A DNA stretch of 42,762 nucleotides from OMOG01 sp041485845 (GTDB lineage Bacteria > Acidobacteriota > Terriglobia > Bryobacterales > Bryobacteraceae): the NCBI GenBank assembly GCA_041485845.1, contig JBGPKH010000003.1, positions 1 through 42,762 of the forward strand, written 5' to 3'. A program made the translations under genes and the position numbers. Position 1 is the stretch's first letter. Each line of letters starts with the position of its first letter. The notes under the pieces are model-generated. The model saw nothing but the letters and a program-made list of their open reading frames with translations, ran no database searches and was not told where the DNA came from. Of the stretch, positions 19,291-27,102 are shown one piece after another.

Positions 19291-20594
19291 AGGATCTCCT
19301 TCAGCCGCCCGGCCATCTTGATGCCGTCCGCGGCGGTGGGGGTCACATGCAGATCGAGCCCCTGCGAATTCGGCATCTTCGATTGGGGGTCGATGCCCAG
19401 CAGCTCGTAGATGCTGCCCAGGAGATCGGCGGGGTAGACAGGCCGGTCCTTCACCTGCTCGCCGCGCGCATCCGACTCGCCAACCACGCGGCCGCCTTTG
19501 AAGCCGCCGCCCGCGACCAGCGCGCAGAAGCAATCGCCCCAGTGGTTGCGGCCGCCGTTCCAGGGCGCTTCCCATGACACCTTGGGGGTGCGGCCGAATT
19601 CGCCGCTCCACCAGATGATGGTGCTCTCGAGCAGGCCGCGCTCCGACAGATCCTGCATCAGGGCCGCCAGCCCGCGATCCATCTGCGGCAGTTTCTGGCG
19701 CATCACCTGGAAATTCTGCCGGTGCGTATCCCAGCCTTGATAGTTGATGGTGATGTACGGAACGCCCTTCTCCACCAGGCGCCGCGCCGCCAGGCACGAC
19801 TGGCCGAAGGTGTTGCGGCCGTAGCGGTCGCGCATCTCGTCCTTCTCCTGCGAGAGGTCGAAGACCTTGCCCGCGTCGCCCAGGATCAGCTCGTAGGCCT
19901 GCCGCTCGGCTTCGTCGAGGGCCTTCAGCGCGGCGTTGTCCTGCATGGCGTTCTCCAGCGTGTTCAAGCGGTGCAGGAGGTCGCGCCGGTCCTTCTGACG
20001 CTGGTCGGTGACGCCTTGGGCCACGATGCCCTCCACAGCAAAGCGCTGCTGCGCCGGGTCGCCGCCGGTGGCGAAGGGCCGATAGCGTTCTCCCAGGAAG
20101 CCGTTCTCGGAGAACCTGCCCTGGGGCTGGGTGAGCACGATGTAGGGCGGGATCAATCCGCCGGCTGTCGCGTCGTGGCCTTTGAACAGCGAGACCACCG
20201 CGCCGGCGCACGGATAGACCAGGCGCTCGCCGGGCTTCCTTCCGGTCTGCACCGCGTAGGATGCGGTTTCGTGGGCGTTGATCCCGTGGGTCATGCTGCG
20301 GATGAGCGAGTACTTGTCCGACTGCTGCGCGAGCAGCGGCAGCAGCTCGTTGATCAGCACGCCGTCGGTCTTGGTGGGGATGGGCTTGTCGAAAGGGCCG
20401 CAGTAGTCGTAGCCCGCGGCGGGCTTGGGATCGAAAGTGTCGAGGTGCGCGGGGCCGCCCCACATCCAGATCTGGATCACCGCTTTGGCTTTGGCCGATT
20501 GCACGCCGGCGCGCAGCGGAGCGCCACTTCCGCTGGCCCACAGCAAACTGCCCGCGCCCAGAATGCGCAATGCCTCGCGCCGCGAAAACTGCAT
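19287..20594 (-). CDS. DUF1501-family Tat-exported protein
   Basis: This 435-residue protein starts with a twin-arginine signal (FSRREALRILG, residues 3-13). The body has the DUF1501 pattern, related to the sulfatase/alkaline phosphatase fold. It carries an early WMWGGPAHLDTFDPKP segment, a GWDTH motif, and WWSGEFGRTPK followed by NGGRNHWGDCFCALVAGGG. The family is abundant in planctomycetes and acidobacteria and its activity is not established. It sits 28 bases after the DUF1549/DUF1553 gene and overlaps the PPC gene, so the three form one transcription unit in the usual order for these families. Confidence 0.92.
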   Translation of the reverse strand: MQFSRREALRILGAGSLLWASGSGAPLRAGVQSAKAKAVIQIWMWGGPAHLDTFDPKPAAGYDYCGPFDKPIPTKTDGVLINELLPLLAQQSDKYSLIRSMTHGINAHETASYAVQTGRKPGERLVYPCAGAVVSLFKGHDATAGGLIPPYIVLTQPQGRFSENGFLGERYRPFATGGDPAQQRFAVEGIVAQGVTDQRQKDRRDLLHRLNTLENAMQDNAALKALDEAERQAYELILGDAGKVFDLSQEKDEMRDRYGRNTFGQSCLAARRLVEKGVPYITINYQGWDTHRQNFQVMRQKLPQMDRGLAALMQDLSERGLLESTIIWWSGEFGRTPKVSWEAPWNGGRNHWGDCFCALVAGGGFKGGRVVGESDARGEQVKDRPVYPADLLGSIYELLGIDPQSKMPNSQGLDLHVTPTAADGIKMAGRLKEIL

Positions 20595-20622
20595 GGTTTG
20601 TATTCTTCTCGTGCGGTCTCCT

Positions 20623-22182
20623 TCAATGCCGATAGAGAAACTCCGCGCTGTTCATCAACGCCCACGCCAGGTCCACCGCGGCGGGCCACCGGTTACCACG
20701 CACCGCCTGAAAATACGGCGCCACGATCTTCAATTCACCATCCGTGGGATAGCGCGAGAGGATCGCCAGGTAAAGACGGTCCACCGGATCGCGCGGCTGG
20801 CCCGCGGGTTGCACCAGCGAGCGGAGTCTAGCGCTCTGTTGAATCTTGAGCTGAATGTGGCTGGAATTCAAAAGGTGCAGCCGCTGTTCGGAGGTGACCT
20901 GATTGTTGCGTTCCGTTGCCAGCCCGGTGTCGCGCGTCGGGCGGCCGAACATGTCGAGGAAGGCGCTGGTGATGCTGCCGTCCGGAAGGCCGATGGAGCG
21001 CTGGTTCTCGGGAAGGAACGTGAACGGCTCCGGGATCGGGCTGGAGTAATCCTCGGTAGTGCCGGTGATCTGGCAGATGGCGTCGATGAGCACTTCCGCG
21101 TCGAGCCGCCGCAGCGGGTAGTACGCAAAGTGGGCCGCGGCCTCTGCGTGCCCGGAGCGCGGAATCGAGGAGAGCTGATAAATTTGCGAATTCAGAATCA
21201 AGCGGTAGATGTGTTTAAGGTCGTAGCGCGATGCCACCAATTCGCGCTCCAGGTAGGCCAGCAACTCCGGATTGGCCGGTGGATTGTCCGGCCTGATGTC
21301 GTCCGGCTCATGCACGATGCCGCGCCCCAGGAGCCAGTACCACGCGCGGTTGACGATGTTGCGCGCGAACCACGGATTCTCCGGGGCGAGCAGCCAGTTG
21401 GCAAAAGCTTCGCGCGGATCCTTCCCCAGGGCGAGGCGCGCCGGCTTGCCATCGGGAAAAAACGCCGCCCGCCGGGCCTTGCCAGAATCGAAATAGACGA
21501 TCTCCTCTTTCCACTCCAACGTGGATTTGTACCCGACCTGCGAGAAGAAGGCCGCCATTCCGCCGAGACGCGCCGGCGGCCACTTCTCGGTGCGCGTCCC
21601 CATGAAAGTCAAAGCTACCGCCTGCGCCAGCGCCGCCGGCTCCTTGCTCTGCACGGCGCGATAGAAGTTGACCTCCGGCACCCGGAAATTGCTGCCGCTG
21701 GCCAGCAACATCTGGCGAGCGAAGCGATCATACGGCACGTTGTCGCGGATGGAGGTCCGGATCCAGCGGTAGTACGCCTGCACGGCGTTGGGCCACAGGT
21801 TGATGGGGAACTCCGATTTCACGCGCAGCAGGTCGCTCCATTTCATGGCCCAGTAGCCGGCGAACTCGTCGCGCTCCAGCAGGCGGTCGATCAGGGCGGC
21901 GCGCTTGGCGGGGTCTGGGTCTTTCAGGAATCGGGCGGCCTCCTCCGGTGTAGGGAGCGTGCCGATGACGTCCAGGTAGGCCCGCCTCAGGAACACCTCG
22001 TCGGAACAGGGATGGGCGGGCTGGATTGCGATCCGCGGCCATTGGGCGGAGACCAGCTCGTCGATTCTGCCGTGTAGAGCCGGCGCCGCGCCGGTTTCAA
22101 AAGGAACGGCGATTGGCCTGTCCGCGGCCGCCCCCGCCAGGGCCGTGGTCAGGACCAGGGCGGGAATCCAGAGTTTTGCCAT
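20623..22182 (-). CDS. DUF1549/DUF1553 protein, cytochrome-less form
   Basis: This 519-residue protein has a signal peptide (LWIPALVLTTALAGAAA). It has a DUF1549 domain (DEVFLRRAYLDVIGTLPTPEE, then the RDEFAGYWAMKWSDLLR core). A DUF1553 domain follows, with the FARNIVNRAWYWLLGRGIV and LDAEVLIDAICQITG segments and the closing ALMNSAEFLYRH. Many relatives carry an N-terminal haem domain (CXXCH) or a concanavalin-like insert. This one has no CXXCH. It is the first gene of the DUF1549/1553 - DUF1501 - PPC set. Function is unknown, and the protein should act outside the cytoplasmic membrane. Confidence 0.9.
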   Translation of the reverse strand: MAKLWIPALVLTTALAGAAADRPIAVPFETGAAPALHGRIDELVSAQWPRIAIQPAHPCSDEVFLRRAYLDVIGTLPTPEEAARFLKDPDPAKRAALIDRLLERDEFAGYWAMKWSDLLRVKSEFPINLWPNAVQAYYRWIRTSIRDNVPYDRFARQMLLASGSNFRVPEVNFYRAVQSKEPAALAQAVALTFMGTRTEKWPPARLGGMAAFFSQVGYKSTLEWKEEIVYFDSGKARRAAFFPDGKPARLALGKDPREAFANWLLAPENPWFARNIVNRAWYWLLGRGIVHEPDDIRPDNPPANPELLAYLERELVASRYDLKHIYRLILNSQIYQLSSIPRSGHAEAAAHFAYYPLRRLDAEVLIDAICQITGTTEDYSSPIPEPFTFLPENQRSIGLPDGSITSAFLDMFGRPTRDTGLATERNNQVTSEQRLHLLNSSHIQLKIQQSARLRSLVQPAGQPRDPVDRLYLAILSRYPTDGELKIVAPYFQAVRGNRWPAAVDLAWALMNSAEFLYRH

Positions 22183-22301
22183 CGGTTTCGATTCGGGCCG
22201 CGTCTCACACGAATCGTTATTACGGCCTGAATATCCATTATCTCTTGAATAGGAACCCGTGGCGAACCGGAAAGACTCGCGGACTTCTCCATTCCAGAAT
22301 C

Positions 22302-22424
22302 AAGGGCCGGCTCTACACCAGCGAGCTTGGCTTCTCCACCCGCTTCGCCGTCCCGGCCATCGCCGGCGGCCGCGTCTATAGCGGAGCGCGCCGCGCCCTC
22401 TACATCTACGGTCTCCTGCAGTAA
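22302..22424 (+). pseudogene. C-terminal remnant of a PQQ-like beta-propeller protein
   Basis: The region 22183-22491 has no intact gene. The frame ending at 22424 closes with GRLYTSELG, RFAVPAIAGGRVYSGARRALYIYGLLQ and a stop. This matches the last propeller blade of quinoprotein-like proteins, whose typical ending is a FTVP-xxAxGKVYVGT-xxxLxVYGLL pattern. The codons upstream do not continue a propeller and the GC content falls around 22210-22260, so only the tail survives. The remaining 67 bases before the porin gene should hold its promoter, but no clear boxes were seen. Confidence 0.6.
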
Positions 22425-22491
22425 GCCCCCCGCGGCTAACCGATTTTCGGAGTAGAGAATATCCCCCCGAATCTGCTAAAACTTAACATCT

Positions 22492-23745
22492 ATGCGCAAA
22501 CTCGGGATGCCGCCCAGGGGCGTAGCCTTATTAATCGCGCTGTCTCTGGTTTCCGCGCCCGGCTGGGCCCAGTCAAACACCAGCCAGGCCGAGCTCATTC
22601 AACAATTGCTACAGCGGATCGACCGGCTGGAAAAACGCGTCGGCGAGCTCGAATCCGCCAAGGCGGGCCCGCCAATGGGGGCCCCAGCCGTGCCCACGGT
22701 CGGCCCCGCGGCGCACGAACACGCCACGTCGCCCGAACCCGTGATCGCATACCCCTCGCTCAAGATCTCCGGATTCAGCGACCTCAATTTCAGCGCCAGC
22801 GGCCAGCGCGGCGTGCGCAGCGGCTTCAACGAGGGACAGTTCATCCTGCACCTCAGTTCGGCGCTTTCGCCTCGGGTCAACTACTTCGGCGAGATCAGCA
22901 TGACCGCCCGCACCGATGCCGGCATCGGGTCGCCGGCCCCCGCCGGCTTCAACGTCGAGGTGGAACGAAGCATTATCCGTTTCGACCAGAGCGACCACCT
23001 GAAGCTCTCCTTCGGCCGCTATCACACGCCTATCAGCTACTGGAACACCGCGTTCCACCACGGCTCCTGGCTCCAGACCACCGTGGCGCGCCCCGAGATG
23101 GTGCAGTTCGGCGGCAGCTTCATTCCCATTCACTTCGTGGGAGCGCTGGCGGAAGGCGCGACGTCCGCCGGAGGGCTGAACCTGAACTACAATGCCGGAC
23201 TGGGCAACGGCCGCAGCACCGTCATCAGCCGCTCCGGCGACTTCGGCGACATCAACAACAACCGCGCCTGGCTGGCCACCGCCTTCGTCAAACCCGACCG
23301 GCTGTACGGCCTCCAGGTGGGCGGCTCGGTGTACCGCGACAAGCTTACCCCCACCGGAAAACCCGAGACCCGCGAGTGGATCGAGTCGGCCCACCTGGTC
23401 TGGAACAAAGAGAACCCCGAAGTGATCGCCGAATTCTTCAATGTGAATCACCGCTCGGTCGGTTCCAGGGTGACCTCCAACAGCCAGGCCTGGTACGCGC
23501 AAATCGGCTACCGCCTGCCGTTCGCGGAACGCTTGTGGAAGCCGTACTACCGTTTCGAGTACATGCATGTTCCCGCGGCGGATGCGATTTTCCGCGGCGT
23601 CCTTTCGAACCTCGCCGGTTCGGTGGTGGGCCTGCGCTATGACGCCTCCAGCTACGCCGCGTTCAAGTTCGAATACCGGAACCAGTTGCGCTTCGGCCTG
23701 CCTCGCATCAACAGCGCGTGGCTCCAGACCAGTTTCACATTCTAG
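22492..23745 (+). CDS. outer-membrane porin-like beta-barrel with N-terminal coiled coil
   Basis: This 417-residue protein has a signal peptide ending in APGWAQ (about residue 27). A short coiled coil follows (ELIQQLLQRIDRLEKRVGELES, about 34-55), as in trimeric OprP- and OprO-type porins, then a Pro/Ala linker. The rest is made of alternating amphipathic strands (for example LKISGFSDLNFSAS and VNYFGEISMTART) and ends with aromatic Phe (QTSFTF), the usual last-strand signature. It is followed after 14 bases by a PstS-like gene and then a kinase and regulator, so it may deliver the ligand that the sensor cluster detects. The solute is unknown; an anion is a guess. Confidence 0.8.
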   Translation: MRKLGMPPRGVALLIALSLVSAPGWAQSNTSQAELIQQLLQRIDRLEKRVGELESAKAGPPMGAPAVPTVGPAAHEHATSPEPVIAYPSLKISGFSDLNFSASGQRGVRSGFNEGQFILHLSSALSPRVNYFGEISMTARTDAGIGSPAPAGFNVEVERSIIRFDQSDHLKLSFGRYHTPISYWNTAFHHGSWLQTTVARPEMVQFGGSFIPIHFVGALAEGATSAGGLNLNYNAGLGNGRSTVISRSGDFGDINNNRAWLATAFVKPDRLYGLQVGGSVYRDKLTPTGKPETREWIESAHLVWNKENPEVIAEFFNVNHRSVGSRVTSNSQAWYAQIGYRLPFAERLWKPYYRFEYMHVPAADAIFRGVLSNLAGSVVGLRYDASSYAAFKFEYRNQLRFGLPRINSAWLQTSFTF

Positions 23746-23759
23746 AGAGGATTGGAATC

Positions 23760-24221
23760 TTGCGACGAATCGCACTCCTTACGCTGTTTCTCGTCTTATG
23801 CCCGCCCCCCGCCGTGTGCGCCTCGAGCGTTGCCGTGGTGGTCGGCCCCGACGTGCCGGTGGAGGACCTCAGCTTTCCCGAAGTGCGCAAGCTCTTCCTG
23901 GGCGAGCGCCAGTTCTGGACTCCCAAACTGCGGGTGGTGCTGCTGATGCGCGCGCCCGTGGCGCCGGAACGCGACATCGTGCTGCGCTCCATCTACCAGA
24001 TGAGCGAAGCGCAGTTTCGCCAGTACTGGATTTCCAAGGTGTTCCGCGCGGAGGTTTCCTCCGGACCGAAGATCGTCTACTCCACCGAGATGGCCACGGA
24101 GCTGGTATCGGCCATTCCCGGGGCGGTGGCCTTCGTCGACGCCGCGCAGGTGCCGAAAGGCTTGAAGGTGCTCAAGATTGACGGAAAATTGCCCGGCGAC
24201 AAGGGTTACCCCCTCCACTAG
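23760..24221 (+). CDS. small PstS-like periplasmic substrate-binding protein
   Basis: The TTG at 23760 follows a GAGAGG site just after the porin stop, and the protein then begins LRRIALLTLFLVLC, a good signal peptide. An ATG at 23718 would overlap the porin gene, so it was rated second. The mature part resembles the short phosphate-binding-like proteins: VAVVVGPDVPVEDLSFPEVRKLFLGE, then FRQYWISKVFRAE and a VSAIPGAVAFVDAAQVP segment. It is far shorter than a true PstS, and no ABC transporter genes are near. It probably presents a ligand to the downstream sensor kinase, which is inference from gene order. The stop lies 3 bases before the kinase ATG. Confidence 0.75.
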   Translation: MRRIALLTLFLVLCPPPAVCASSVAVVVGPDVPVEDLSFPEVRKLFLGERQFWTPKLRVVLLMRAPVAPERDIVLRSIYQMSEAQFRQYWISKVFRAEVSSGPKIVYSTEMATELVSAIPGAVAFVDAAQVPKGLKVLKIDGKLPGDKGYPLH

Positions 24222-24224
24222 ACT

Positions 24225-25877
24225 ATGACCATTCGCCGCCGCTTCTCTCTCTCCTTCCTGGGGATTCTGACTCTGTTTGCCTTCAACGTCGCGGTCTACG
24301 CCTGGAGCAGCCAGCGACGCTCGGCGGCGGTGGACGAGCTGCGGCAGGCCATCAAGCGCCAGGTGCTGCTCTCCTCTGTGCAACTGACCTTGAACGATAC
24401 CCAGAAACACGTCAGCCTGCTGAGCCAGGTATCCACCGAGGCCGGCGTTGCCGGAGCGTCGCCTGCCGAAAAATCGCAGTTCGCGAGCCAGCTCACCGGC
24501 GCCGAAACGAACATCGCGGACTTCCGGCAGTTGCTCAGCCGGCCTTCCACCACCCTGGCCGATTTCGCAAGCTCGTTCGGCCAACTGAGCAGCTCCTGGC
24601 GTGTGTTCTTCGAGAATTTCGGCCTCAACCAGACCAAGGCGATCGAGGAGCTGGCGGTGCGCGCCGATCCCCTGAGCCATCGCGTAATCGAGGAGCTGCT
24701 GCCCAAGCTGCAATCCGAGGAGAACCAGCGCGCCGAATCGGCCGGCGATAACTTCCACCGCGCGGCTCGCATCAGCGACCAGATCACGTTCGGCATCTTC
24801 ATCGTGTCCAGCCTGGTCGCCCTGGCTCTCGGTTTCCTCGTGTCGCGCCAGATGACCGGCGGTCTGACCGCGCTCAAGACCGGCGCCGTGGCCCTGGGCC
24901 GCGGCGAGCTGGGCTACCGCATCTCGCTCCAGACCAAAGATGAGATGGAGGAGCTGGCCGCCGCTTTCAACGACATGTCGGGCCGCCTGGCCGCGGCCCG
25001 GGAAGAGCTCACCAAGGCTCACGAAGAGGAGAAGCGGAAAGGCGAGGCGCTCACCGAAGCCGTGCAACAGTTGAAGAAGGCGCAGGATCAACTGGTGGTC
25101 CAGCAAAAGATGGCTTCGCTCGGCACACTCACCGCGGGTATCGCCCACGAAATCAAGAATCCGCTGAATTTCGTCACCAACTTTGCCGAGATTTCGACCG
25201 GCCTGGTGACCGATATCCGCGATTCGCTGGCCACGCAAAAGGACCGCATCGACCCCAAGGAGTTCGACTACATCGCCGGCGCCCTCTCGGATCTCGATCA
25301 GAACGTCGCCAAGATTCGCGAGCACGGCCAACGCGCCGACGGCATCGTGAAAGGTATGCTGATGCACTCGCGCGGCCAGCGCGGCCAGGTGCAGCCGGCC
25401 AACCTGAACTCGCTGGTCTCGGAATACGTCAAGCTGGCCTATCACGGGGTGCGCGCCCAGGACATCAACTTCAACGTGACCATCGAAGAAAACTACGACC
25501 CCGCCATCGGCAACATCGAGGTGGTGGTGCACGACCTGAGCCGCGCGATCCTGAACATTGCCAACAACGCCTGCTATGCGGCGTATGCCAAGGCAAAGAG
25601 CGCCGGACCCGATTTCAAGCCCACCCTGCGCGTGACCACGAAGAACGGGAACGATCGCGCGGAAATCCGCATTCGCGACAATGGGGACGGCATCCCGGAG
25701 AACATCCGGCAGAAGATCTTCGAGCCCTTCTTCACCACCAAGCCCGCCGGCTCCGGCACCGGCCTGGGACTCTCCATGACCTACGACATCATCGTGCAGG
25801 AACACAAGGGAGAGCTTCGCGTAGACTCGCAACCGGGCCAGTACGCCGAGTTCATCATCACGCTTCCGAGGAAATAA
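24225..25877 (+). CDS. membrane sensor histidine kinase with HAMP domain
   Basis: This 550-residue protein has a first membrane helix at about 8-28 and a helical periplasmic domain of about 155 residues. A second helix lies at about 187-206, and a HAMP domain with coiled coil runs to about 290. The dimerisation/phosphoacceptor motif GIAHEIKNPLNF holds His308. The ATPase domain shows an N box (LNIANNACYAA), a G1 box (RDNGDGIP), an F box (FEPFFTTK) and a G2 box (GTGLGLSM), so the kinase looks complete. The next gene, a receiver-PP2C protein, starts in the last base of its stop (TAATG), which makes a cognate pair likely. The porin and PstS-like proteins encoded upstream may form its ligand path. 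Confidence 0.95.
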   Translation: MTIRRRFSLSFLGILTLFAFNVAVYAWSSQRRSAAVDELRQAIKRQVLLSSVQLTLNDTQKHVSLLSQVSTEAGVAGASPAEKSQFASQLTGAETNIADFRQLLSRPSTTLADFASSFGQLSSSWRVFFENFGLNQTKAIEELAVRADPLSHRVIEELLPKLQSEENQRAESAGDNFHRAARISDQITFGIFIVSSLVALALGFLVSRQMTGGLTALKTGAVALGRGELGYRISLQTKDEMEELAAAFNDMSGRLAAAREELTKAHEEEKRKGEALTEAVQQLKKAQDQLVVQQKMASLGTLTAGIAHEIKNPLNFVTNFAEISTGLVTDIRDSLATQKDRIDPKEFDYIAGALSDLDQNVAKIREHGQRADGIVKGMLMHSRGQRGQVQPANLNSLVSEYVKLAYHGVRAQDINFNVTIEENYDPAIGNIEVVVHDLSRAILNIANNACYAAYAKAKSAGPDFKPTLRVTTKNGNDRAEIRIRDNGDGIPENIRQKIFEPFFTTKPAGSGTGLGLSMTYDIIVQEHKGELRVDSQPGQYAEFIITLPRK

Positions 25878-27034
25878 TGTCATTCAAGATTCTGATAGTC
25901 GACGACGAACCGGATGTCGAGCTGCTCATCAGGCAGCGCTTCCGCCGCAAAATCCGCGACGGCGAATTCGAATTCGAGTTCGCCCTCAACGGCCAGGAGG
26001 CCCTCGATAAGCTGGCCGCCGATCACGCCATCGATATCGTGATGAGCGACATCAACATGCCCGTAATGGACGGCCTCACGCTGCTCTCGCGCCTCACCAC
26101 CATGGACCGCATTCTGCGCACTGTGATTGTCTCGGCATACGGCGACATGCAGAACCTGCGCATCGCCATGAACCGCGGAGCTTACGACTTCCTCACCAAG
26201 CCCATCGACTTCGAGGATTTCGAAACCACGGTCTACAAGACCATTCAGGAGATCAACGGGATCAAGGCCGGCTATCAGGCGCGCCAGCAGCTCAATGCGA
26301 TCCAGAACGAGCTCAACGTTGCCAACCGCATCCAACAGTCCATTCTGCCACGTACGTTCCCGCCCTTCCCGGATCGCCATGAGCTCGAGATCTACGCCGC
26401 AATGACTCCCGCGCGCGAAGTGGGCGGCGACTTTTACGACTTCTTCTTCATCGACGACACCCACCTGGGATTCGTGATCGGCGACGTCTCCGGTAAGGGC
26501 GTGCCCGCGGCCATCTTCATGGCCGTGAGCCGCACCCTGTTGCGCGCCACCGCCATGCAGGGCGTCTCCGCCGCGCAGTGCCTCGAGTACGTCAACCGCG
26601 TGCTGGTGAAGCAGAGCGATACCGCGATGTTTGTCACGGTGTTTTACGGAATCCTCGACACGGCCACCGGCGGCGTGGACTACTGCATCGCGGGCCACAA
26701 CCCGCCCTATGTCTTTTCGCCGAAAGGACTGCGATCCTTGGACGAGCCGCGCAACCTGGTTGCGGGTATTTTCGAAGACTCGAAATACGCGGGCGGCACG
26801 TTGCGCCTCGAGCCCGGCGAGGGCATTCTGCTGTACACCGACGGCGTTCCCGAGGCCACTGACGCCGCGGAAAATGAATATTCCGACGAGCGGCTGCAGC
26901 GCACGCTGGAAGCTGCCGGCGACGCCCCCGTCCAGGATTTGGTGAGCCGGATCGTCGGCGACGTCCGCCAGTTCACCGGTTCGGCGCCGCAGTCGGACGA
27001 TATTACCGCGCTGGCCTTGCGATATCTGGGGTAG
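25877..27034 (+). CDS. response regulator with PP2C (SpoIIE-type) phosphatase output
   Basis: This 385-residue protein has an N-terminal receiver with Asp9/Asp10, the phospho-acceptor Asp58 (MSDIN) and Lys108 (LTKP). A helical linker at about 120-165 is followed by a PP2C/RsbU-type domain with REVGGDFYDFF, IGDVSGKGVPAA, TDGVPEA and SDDIT metal motifs. Such proteins dephosphorylate an anti-sigma-factor antagonist and so switch on a general stress sigma factor (partner switching, known family behaviour). No anti-sigma or antagonist gene lies in the window, so the target is unlinked or different. It shares one base with the kinase stop codon. Confidence 0.95.
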   Translation: MSFKILIVDDEPDVELLIRQRFRRKIRDGEFEFEFALNGQEALDKLAADHAIDIVMSDINMPVMDGLTLLSRLTTMDRILRTVIVSAYGDMQNLRIAMNRGAYDFLTKPIDFEDFETTVYKTIQEINGIKAGYQARQQLNAIQNELNVANRIQQSILPRTFPPFPDRHELEIYAAMTPAREVGGDFYDFFFIDDTHLGFVIGDVSGKGVPAAIFMAVSRTLLRATAMQGVSAAQCLEYVNRVLVKQSDTAMFVTVFYGILDTATGGVDYCIAGHNPPYVFSPKGLRSLDEPRNLVAGIFEDSKYAGGTLRLEPGEGILLYTDGVPEATDAAENEYSDERLQRTLEAAGDAPVQDLVSRIVGDVRQFTGSAPQSDDITALALRYLG

Positions 27035-27090
27035 ATGCGGGCGCCCTTTCATTCATTACACTCCGGCGTCGATGATGATACAGTGATCGC

Positions 27091-27098
27091 AAGGAGGT
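27091..27098 (+). promoter_or_regulatory. strong ribosome-binding site of the TonB-dependent receptor gene
   Basis: AAGGAGGT lies 4 bases before the ATG at 27103 and fixes that start. It is the strongest Shine-Dalgarno sequence noted in the window. Confidence 0.85.
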
Positions 27099-27102
27099 CC
27101 AA

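Noticed and set aside
16987..20541. A single 1184-codon minus-strand protein joining DUF1501 and PPC regions
   Set aside because: The upstream third is an Arg/Pro/Gly-rich shadow of DUF1501 in another frame. The true PPC gene starts at GTG 19290, overlapping the DUF1501 stop.
22609..25883. Two long minus-strand frames (388 and 695 codons) opposite the porin, kinase and PstS-like genes
   Set aside because: They mirror well-supported plus-strand genes and show low-complexity His/Gly/Arg-rich composition typical of antisense frames.
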